Shown here one piece after another: positions 1 through 4,758 of a DNA stretch of 6,929 bases. The DNA lies in assembly GCA_015233515.1 (NCBI GenBank), contig JADFXS010000151.1:1-6929 (forward strand), written 5' to 3'. The stretch is from Deltaproteobacteria bacterium (lineage in GTDB: Bacteria > Desulfobacterota > Desulfarculia > Adiutricales > JAGVGV01). A program made the position numbers and the translations under genes. Numbering within the stretch: position 1 is the stretch's first letter; each line of letters starts with the position of its first letter. Under the pieces are notes generated by a model. That model saw only the letters and a list, made by a program, of their open reading frames with translations. It had not been told where the DNA came from and searched no databases.

Positions 1-1
1 A

Positions 2-256
2 GATATTCATCCCAACTATAATATCGTTCAAGCCAGCTGTGCTTGCGGTAATGAGTTCGAAACCGGATCCACGGTTAAAAGCATCAAGGTGGAAATCTGC
101 AGCGCCTGCCACCCGTTTTATACCGGCAAGCAGAAGCTGATCGACTCCGCCGGGCGAGTGGAAAGATTCCAACGGAAATACGGCGACACCAAACCCAGCA
201 CCGGCAAGGCCAAAAAGGTTAAAAGCACGGACGCCGTCGAAGATCTGGCTGAATAG
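2..256 (+). CDS. rpmE: Ribosomal protein L31, zinc-binding type (5'-truncated by window edge)
   Basis: L31 is a small protein of the large ribosomal subunit that helps bridge the two subunits. The open frame enters from the left edge and stops at TAG 254-256, giving 84 visible residues that begin [10 protein letters not shown]31 proteins normally start with M-K and one or two more residues before this motif, so only about three or four residues are missing. Four cysteines in a C-x-C and C-x-x-C arrangement (visible residues 13, 15, 33 and 36) match the zinc-binding form rather than the cysteine-free form made under zinc limitation. The conserved body ends near RFQRKYG, followed by a Lys/Ser/Thr-rich tail of about 22 residues, so the protein is longer than the 70-residue E. 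coli L31. It lies 31 nt upstream of the DUF1385 gene on the same strand with no terminator between them, so co-transcription is likely. The family call is secure. Confidence 0.95.
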   Translation, partial: DIHPNYNIVQASCACGNEFETGSTVKSIKVEICSACHPFYTGKQKLIDSAGRVERFQRKYGDTKPSTGKAKKVKSTDAVEDLAE

Positions 257-287
257 TCCGACTTCGGTCCGTTACGGCTACAGGTGT

Positions 288-1247
288 ATGCTACTGACAG
301 ATAAAATTAATGTGGGCGGCCAGGCGGTCCTGGAAGGAGTGATGATGCGCTCCCCCAAGGCGCTAGCCGTGGCCGTTCGTAAGTCCAACGGTGAAGTGGT
401 CCTCAAGGAAACTCACTGGCGATCTATAAGCGCCAAGTATAAGTGGATGGGATGGCCCTTTTTCCGGGGAGTAGTGGTTTTATTCGAATCTCTGGTCAAT
501 GGGATTGACGCCTTGACCTTTTCCGCCAATCAGGCTTTGGACGAAGGGCAAGGCGAGGAACAGATGGGAACATGGGCCATGATCGGCACCATCGCGGTCG
601 CCTTGGGCTTGGCCGTGGCCTTGTTTGTCGTTCTTCCTCATTATGCGGCCATGGCGATCGGACGCTATAGCCCTCTGGCTTTTGGCGTGGATTCCTTGAT
701 TTTCCATCTGATAGATGGTGTGATCAAACTGGCGGTTTTTCTGGGTTATGTCTGGGTAATCGGCCGTATGAAGGACATCGCCCGCGTGTTCGAATATCAT
801 GGGGCGGAACATAAATCCATCTATACCTATGAAGCCGGGCGCGAATTGACCGTGGCGAACGCCCGCGAATATTCCACTTTGCATCCTCGTTGCGGCACTG
901 CTTTCATGCTGGTTGTGCTCATGATCAGCATTTTCCTGTTCGCCGTGGTTTTTCCTTTTTTAACGCCTCATGGCCAAACCATTAGCTGGGTTTGGCATGT
1001 CTTTTTTGTCGGAGTTAAAATCATATTGCTTTTCCCCATTGCCGGCGCGGCTTATGAATTGAACCGGTACGCCAGCAAGCACATGGATGCCTGGTTATTC
1101 AAAGTCGCGGTCGCTCCGGGACTGTGGGTTCAGAAATTGACTACCCGGGAACCTTCCGACGATCAGATTGAAATTGCGATCATAGCTCTCAAGAAGGCCT
1201 TGGCCATTGAAGAGGCTCAAAACGAAACCTTTCAACCGGCCAATTGA
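288..1247 (+). CDS. DUF1385 / YqhQ-family multi-pass membrane protein
   Basis: This is a conserved membrane protein of the DUF1385 family (B. subtilis YqhQ; described in COG as a predicted metal-dependent enzyme). No reaction is established to my knowledge. The 319-residue protein carries the family's N-terminal signature [14 protein letters not shown] at residues 10-23 and FFRG near 58-61. Two further conserved blocks suggest a metal or catalytic site: EYHGAEHK at 169-176 and HPRCGT at 199-204. Four hydrophobic stretches are visible at about 97-120, 137-158, 205-225 and 234-255, and the [14 protein letters not shown] region lies between the second and third. The ATG at 288 has only a weak AGG at 282-284, but it places the signature at the usual distance from the N-terminus. 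The gene follows rpmE by 31 nt and ends 8 nt before the likely prfA ATG, so it belongs to this translation operon. Family assignment is strong and function is open. Confidence 0.9.
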   Translation: MLLTDKINVGGQAVLEGVMMRSPKALAVAVRKSNGEVVLKETHWRSISAKYKWMGWPFFRGVVVLFESLVNGIDALTFSANQALDEGQGEEQMGTWAMIGTIAVALGLAVALFVVLPHYAAMAIGRYSPLAFGVDSLIFHLIDGVIKLAVFLGYVWVIGRMKDIARVFEYHGAEHKSIYTYEAGRELTVANAREYSTLHPRCGTAFMLVVLMISIFLFAVVFPFLTPHGQTISWVWHVFFVGVKIILLFPIAGAAYELNRYASKHMDAWLFKVAVAPGLWVQKLTTREPSDDQIEIAIIALKKALAIEEAQNETFQPAN

Positions 1248-1255
1248 CTCATCCC

Positions 1256-2317
1256 ATGTTTTTAACTCTGACTGATATAGAATCACGATATCAACAGCTG
1301 GAAGCCGACCTCTCTCAGCCGGAGATCATCAAGGATCAGAAACTATTCCAGCGAACCGCCAAACAGCATGCCGAACTCGGCAAAGTTGTCGCGGCTTATC
1401 GGCGTTTAAAAAAACTTCGGGTTGATTTGGCGGAAGCACAAGAACTGCTCAAAGATGCCGACGACGAAATGCGCCGTATGGCCAAGGACGAGATCGACGA
1501 TCTGACGGTCAACGTCCAGACCACGGAACATGAGCTTAAACTTTTGCTTCTCCCGAAAGACCCAAACGACGATAAGAACGTAGTTTTGGAAATAAGGGCC
1601 GGCACCGGGGGGGATGAGGCCGCTTTGTTTGCTTCCGACCTGATGCGCATGTATGGTCGGTTTGTGGAGAAACGGAACTGGCGGATGGAAGTTCTGTCCT
1701 CCCATCCCACCGGTAGTGGTGGATTCAAGGAAATCATCCTGTTAATCGAAGGTGACGGAGTCTACAGCCAGCTCAAGTACGAGAGCGGCGTTCATCGTGT
1801 TCAGCGAGTGCCGGTGACTGAGTCCCAGGGCCGGATTCATACTTCAGCCGTGACCGTGGCGGTACTGCCTGAAGCTGAAGACGTCGAGGTGGAAATCAAA
1901 CCGGAGGAAATCCGGGTTGATGTGTACAGGTCTTCCGGGCCTGGCGGCCAGAGCGTAAATACCACGGATTCGGCCGTGCGCGTCACTCACGTGCCCACCG
2001 GACTGGTCGTCACCTGTCAGGACGAAAAATCCCAACACAAACACAAGGCCACAGCCCTCAAAGTCCTACTCGCTAGACTCCTGGACATGAAAAAGGCCGA
2101 ACAGCAGGATAAGATCAGCGAGGAACGTCGTGGTCAAGTCGGTACGGGCGACCGCAGTGAACGAATCCGCACCTATAACTTCCCCCAAGGCCGCATGACC
2201 GACCACCGTATCGGACTGACTCTGTACCGCCTGGATACGATCATGGAAGGGGACATTCAAGAAATCATCGCGGCCCTTGGAGCTTATTACCAGTCGGAAG
2301 CCTTGAAAACCTTTTAG
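1256..2317 (+). CDS. prfA: Peptide chain release factor 1 (RF1)
   Basis: RF1 recognises UAA and UAG in the ribosomal A site and triggers hydrolysis of peptidyl-tRNA in the cytoplasm. The protein from ATG 1256 is 353 residues, normal for the family. The stop-codon reading tripeptide PVT is at residues 186-188 within [19 protein letters not shown]; the P-x-T form marks RF1, whereas RF2 has SPF. The catalytic GGQ is at 230-232 ([15 protein letters not shown]), and Q232 is the expected target of PrmC, encoded just downstream. The N-terminal third is helical and charged, as in other RF1 proteins, and GTGGDEA at 116-122 is also typical. A longer reading from TTG 1244 is open and overlaps the preceding stop, but ATG 1256 gives the usual 'MF..L.DIE.RY' N-terminus, so I prefer it. 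No clear ribosome binding site precedes either start, so translation may depend on coupling to the upstream gene. Confidence 0.96.
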   Translation: MFLTLTDIESRYQQLEADLSQPEIIKDQKLFQRTAKQHAELGKVVAAYRRLKKLRVDLAEAQELLKDADDEMRRMAKDEIDDLTVNVQTTEHELKLLLLPKDPNDDKNVVLEIRAGTGGDEAALFASDLMRMYGRFVEKRNWRMEVLSSHPTGSGGFKEIILLIEGDGVYSQLKYESGVHRVQRVPVTESQGRIHTSAVTVAVLPEAEDVEVEIKPEEIRVDVYRSSGPGGQSVNTTDSAVRVTHVPTGLVVTCQDEKSQHKHKATALKVLLARLLDMKKAEQQDKISEERRGQVGTGDRSERIRTYNFPQGRMTDHRIGLTLYRLDTIMEGDIQEIIAALGAYYQSEALKTF

Positions 2318-2318
2318 A

Positions 2319-2441
2319 ATGGTGGATGATTATCGGTGGCGGAACATACTCCAACCATTTCATCGGCCCCGGATTTATCGACCATATCGGATGAACTGTT
2401 TTCTTCTCCTTTCTCTAGTGCTTGCCTCATATAATCAATGA
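2319..2441 (+). CDS. Possible bridging small ORF between prfA and prmC (40 codons, doubtful)
   Basis: An open frame of 40 codons begins with ATG one nucleotide after the prfA TAG (2315-2317) and ends with TGA 2439-2441, which overlaps the prmC ATG (2438-2440) in an ATGA arrangement. The predicted peptide is Arg/Tyr-rich at first (MVDDYRWRNILQPFHRP), then has a short hydrophobic run (CFLLLSLVLA) near residues 27-36. I do not recognise it, and its composition is not clearly protein-like. Its positions suggest a reinitiation or coupling frame that carries ribosomes from prfA to prmC, since prmC has no Shine-Dalgarno of its own. That is an inference, and a chance open frame of this size is quite possible. 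A competing frame from GTG 2336 to TAA 2432-2434 would encode a Ser-rich 32-residue peptide. Confidence 0.2.
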   Translation: MVDDYRWRNILQPFHRPRIYRPYRMNCFLLLSLVLASYNQ

Positions 2442-3355
2442 CCGGCCGCACCCCGACCAAAACCGGACCACAAGAGACCTGGACCGTTCTAAAAATCATC
2501 CGCTGGACAACCGAATATCTAGGCAAGAAGGGTCTTCCGTCTCCACGTTTGGACGCGGAAGTGCTCCTGGCCGATTTGTTAGCCTTGAACCGGGTCCAAC
2601 TGTATATGAATTTCGATCGGCCCCTCAACCAAGACGAATTGGCCGGTTACCGGTATCGAATCAAACGCCGCGCGGCCAGGGAACCCGTGGCTTATATCAC
2701 CGGTCACAAGGAATTCTATTCCTTGGACTTGAAAGTCAACGCCGATGTTTTGATCCCTCGTCCGGAAACAGAACTACTGGTCGATGAAGCCCTGCGTCTA
2801 TCCGCCGAGCGTTGGCCGGGATCCGGACTCGAGGAAATGGATTTGCAAGTTCTGGATGTTGGGACCGGTTCGGGGGCCTTGGTCTTAGCCCTGGCTTCCA
2901 AGTTGACTTCGACCAGGTTTTGGGCAACGGATATATCTCCCTCCGCCCTTGAGGTCGCCCGGGAGAATGCCCTTCGGTTGGGTTTGGCTGATCGACTGAC
3001 TTTTTTATCCGGCGATCTATTTAGTCCCTTGGCCGCTCAAAACGTGAAATTTCATTTGATCACGGCCAACCTGCCTTATGTTCCCAGTTCGGCTTTCAAC
3101 GACATGACTCCGGATGTCCGGGATTACGAGCCTCATTCCAGTTTGGACGGGGGCCCGGATGGACTCGAGATCATTCGTCGGATTGTGGTGCAGGCCAAGG
3201 AGCATTTGATCCATGACGGCGCATTGTTTTTGGAAATCTGGTGGACCCACGGCGAGGAGCTCCAAAACATGGCCTTGGGTTTCGGCTATCGCCAGGTGAA
3301 AATCCTCAAGGATTTGGCGGATCGAGACCGGATAGCGGTCCTGAGTTTAGAATAG
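2438..3355 (+). CDS. prmC: Release factor glutamine N5-methyltransferase PrmC (HemK)
   Basis: PrmC transfers a methyl group from S-adenosylmethionine to the glutamine of the GGQ motif in RF1 and RF2, raising termination efficiency. The 305-residue protein has the PrmC N-terminal helical domain (about 12-85, including SPRLDAEVLLA at 35-45 and REPVAYITG at 81-89). The linker motif LIPRPETE follows at 105-112. The SAM-binding glycine loop is DVGTGSGA at 140-147, with acidic D165 in the next strand. The usual NPPY catalytic motif reads NLPY at 211-214. A second deviation is EIWWTHGEE at 266-274, where relatives usually have EIG..Q. ATG 2438 is the earliest possible start because TAA lies in frame at 2432-2434, and it gives a normal N-terminus. 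There is no Shine-Dalgarno. The adjacency to prfA, its substrate gene, is the classical arrangement. The identity is secure despite the motif variant. Confidence 0.95.
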   Translation: MTGRTPTKTGPQETWTVLKIIRWTTEYLGKKGLPSPRLDAEVLLADLLALNRVQLYMNFDRPLNQDELAGYRYRIKRRAAREPVAYITGHKEFYSLDLKVNADVLIPRPETELLVDEALRLSAERWPGSGLEEMDLQVLDVGTGSGALVLALASKLTSTRFWATDISPSALEVARENALRLGLADRLTFLSGDLFSPLAAQNVKFHLITANLPYVPSSAFNDMTPDVRDYEPHSSLDGGPDGLEIIRRIVVQAKEHLIHDGALFLEIWWTHGEELQNMALGFGYRQVKILKDLADRDRIAVLSLE

Positions 3356-3370
3356 TAACCGCTTTTTTTT
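3334..3370 (+). terminator. Candidate intrinsic terminator at the end of prmC
   Basis: AGCGGT at 3334-3339 pairs perfectly with ACCGCT at 3358-3363, leaving an 18-nt loop, and T3363-T3370 is a run of eight T. The left arm lies inside the last prmC codons. It would end the rpmE-DUF1385-prfA-prmC transcript before it runs into the convergent gene that ends at 3369. The stem is short and the loop large, so strength is uncertain. Read in the other direction the hairpin is not followed by a T run, so it would not serve the minus-strand gene. Confidence 0.5.
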
Positions 3371-3737
3371 AGGGCGACTTACGGCGGTGGGCGATCAGAG
3401 CCACGGATTTCCCCGAGGCGGTGATTATCCGGCCGGATACTTGACCATCCGGTTGAAGCTGCCCAAGGAATCGATGGCCCTGGTAATGAGCCGCGCTGAT
3501 AAAACCATCCTTGACTGTTCCGCTGATATGATAAGTGATTATTTTTCCGTAGGCGCCATGGATATAGACAACCCCGCTGATGGTCTCCCCGTTTTGCTCC
3601 ACCTGGGCGACAATATCCGAAAACATAACCGAGCTTTCCCATACTCCGGAAAGGTTTGGAGTTTCGGCCAATCCTTCAATCGGATCGGCTGAAAAACAGA
3701 CGGCGATTAAAAAGGCCATCGCTATTTTGTAATTCAT
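3369..3737 (-). CDS. Small exported hypothetical protein, beta-rich
   Basis: I do not recognise this 122-residue protein. Its N-terminus looks like a Sec signal peptide: a basic residue (K4), a hydrophobic core at about 6-16, and a likely cleavage after A24 (EGLA/ETP). The mature part of about 98 residues begins NLSGVWES and consists of short alternating polar/hydrophobic stretches separated by Gly-containing turns. An 'SG' turn recurs at about 30, 54, 72 and 101, for example ISGVVYIHG, ISGTVKDG and VSGRIITASG. This suggests a small beta-sandwich or lipocalin-like barrel acting in the periplasm or at the cell surface, which is inference from pattern only. C14 is not in a good lipobox (IAVC), so I do not call it a lipoprotein. 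The start is supported by GGAGAG on the minus strand (plus-strand CTCTCC 3746-3751), 8 nt before the ATG. The gene converges on prmC with a 13-nt gap and diverges from the Nudix gene. Confidence 0.75.
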   Translation of the reverse strand: MNYKIAMAFLIAVCFSADPIEGLAETPNLSGVWESSVMFSDIVAQVEQNGETISGVVYIHGAYGKIITYHISGTVKDGFISAAHYQGHRFLGQLQPDGQVSGRIITASGKSVALIAHRRKSP

Positions 3738-3780
3738 GTTATAGGCTCTCCAACGATCTCTACGGGACGATCATATTTTA

Positions 3781-3808
3781 ATTCTACCGGAAAACCGATA
3801 TTGGTTAA
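3781..3808 (-). promoter_or_regulatory. Weak candidate promoter for the exported-protein gene
   Basis: Reading the minus strand, TTAACC (plus coordinates 3803-3808) and TAGAAT (3781-3786) are separated by 16 nt and resemble -35 and -10 boxes. They match the consensus at four and five of six positions. Transcription would begin near 3774 and leave a leader of about 37 nt before the ATG. This is a by-eye match in an AT-rich spacer and could be chance. I found no comparable pair for the Nudix gene on the plus strand. Confidence 0.3.
3793..3806. promoter_or_regulatory. Near-palindrome in the divergent spacer (possible operator)
   Basis: AACCGATATTGGTT is a 14-nt inverted repeat in which every pair matches except one G/T pair. 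It sits near the middle of the 100-nt spacer between the exported-protein gene and the Nudix gene, and between the proposed -35 and -10 boxes of the former. A dimeric repressor bound here could affect both genes. No regulator is encoded in the window, and the short length leaves chance as a real alternative. Confidence 0.3.
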
Positions 3809-3837
3809 ACTAAAATGCTTACAGCCGAGGGACTACA

Positions 3838-4758
3838 ATGGAATTGAATTTCTCCCGGGATAAAACCGCGGCCCCGCGGGCCGGAGCAGCGCCCCTGCCG
3901 GCATCGACCGTCATCCTTATGAGAGATGGCCGGGAAAGCCCTTTTGAAGTTCTGTTGATGCGGCGTCATCACCAGCAGTCTTTTATGAGCGGCGCTTATG
4001 TTTTTCCCGGTGGGCGAGTGGATGATGACGATCGTAGACCCGATCCGTCCTTTGTTGTCGGCCGAACCGATGATCAGGTTTGGGAATCTTTCCGGGACCC
4101 AAATTTGGATCATGAGTCGGCTTTGGGTTATTACTTGGCCGCGGTGAGAGAAACCTTTGAAGAGGCCGGAGTCCTTCTGGCGGACCGCCGGAATTCAGAT
4201 AATCGGCCGCTTTCCAGCGACCGCTTGGCCTCCTACCGGGCCGGACTGCATGATGGGCGGGTCAGCCTGGAAAAAATAGCGGTCGAGGCTGGAGTTCAAA
4301 TTCGCCTGGACTGGTTGCTGCCCTATTCCCACTGGATAACCCCGGAAGCCGAACGAAAGCGATTTGACACCAGATTTTTTCTCGCTCGTTTACCCGAAGG
4401 GCAGGAGACCAGACACGACGAAGTGGAAATGTCCGATTCTTTATGGGTAACGCCTCGGGAAGCTATAAACGGCTTCAATGCCGGTCGTATTATTCTGGTG
4501 CCGCCGACCTTGGTGACTTTGGAAGAATTGGCGGAGATGGCGTCCATCGAACAGGCCATAGCCTTGGCCGGGAAGCGACGAGTTTATCCGATCCTGCCGC
4601 AGGCGTTTATGGATGGTTCGATCGTGAGTCTGAAACTGCCCCATGACCCGGAATACTCCATTGAGGCTTTTCGACAACCTCCGCGACCGGATGAAATTTC
4701 GCGATTGAAATTAGTGGATGGCCGGTGGCAAACGGTAAAGGTGGACAGAAAAGAGTGA
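3838..4758 (+). CDS. Nudix hydrolase, NUDT19-like (split Nudix box)
   Basis: Nudix enzymes hydrolyse nucleoside diphosphates linked to another group, using divalent metal held by glutamates of the Nudix box. The 306-residue protein opens with a strand typical of the fold (PASTVILMRDG, 21-31) followed by FEVLLMRR (36-43). The Nudix box starts at AYVFPGGRVD (53-62) and resumes at RETFEEAGVLL (104-114), which keeps the metal-binding R-E-x-x-E-E core (R104, E105, E108, E109). About 31 extra residues separate the two halves, and the usual first Glu is not at its standard spacing. This layout, with the 'FPGG' and 'REtFEEAG' forms, resembles the NUDT19 group, whose mammalian members cleave CoA and acyl-CoA. 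Substrate here is unproven. A second block, HWITPEAERKRFDTRFFLA (165-183), is also typical of that group. GAGGG at 3827-3831 lies 6 nt before the ATG and supports this start. The stop abuts that of the convergent Rsh gene. Confidence 0.88.
   Translation: MELNFSRDKTAAPRAGAAPLPASTVILMRDGRESPFEVLLMRRHHQQSFMSGAYVFPGGRVDDDDRRPDPSFVVGRTDDQVWESFRDPNLDHESALGYYLAAVRETFEEAGVLLADRRNSDNRPLSSDRLASYRAGLHDGRVSLEKIAVEAGVQIRLDWLLPYSHWITPEAERKRFDTRFFLARLPEGQETRHDEVEMSDSLWVTPREAINGFNAGRIILVPPTLVTLEELAEMASIEQAIALAGKRRVYPILPQAFMDGSIVSLKLPHDPEYSIEAFRQPPRPDEISRLKLVDGRWQTVKVDRKE

Noticed and set aside
257..287. Possible terminator between rpmE and the DUF1385 gene
   Set aside because: Only 3-bp stems such as CCG/CGG can be drawn and there is no T run, so read-through is more likely.
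480..884. Long minus-strand open frame within the DUF1385 gene (134 codons)
   Set aside because: It is wholly antisense to a gene with clear family motifs, and its translation is low-complexity and His/Gln/Asp-rich with no recognisable domain.
1396..1737. Overlapping minus-strand open frames within prfA
   Set aside because: They are antisense to a highly conserved gene, and their Ser/Arg-rich translation is typical of a shadow frame.
2336..2434. GTG-started 32-codon frame in the prfA-prmC gap
   Set aside because: It is short and Ser-rich, lacks a convincing ribosome binding site and does not connect to the prmC start. It is mentioned only as a rival to the bridging ORF.
2314..2628. Minus-strand open frame (104 codons) spanning the prfA-prmC gap and the start of prmC
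   Set aside because: About half of it is antisense to prmC. There is no recognisable motif or good ribosome binding site, so the plus-strand reading explains the region better.
3684..3704. Lipoprotein signal (Cys14) in the small exported protein
   Set aside because: The residues before the cysteine are I-A-V, and the -1 position normally needs Gly, Ala or Ser. The hydrophobic stretch before it is also short, so an ordinary Sec signal with cleavage after A24 fits better.
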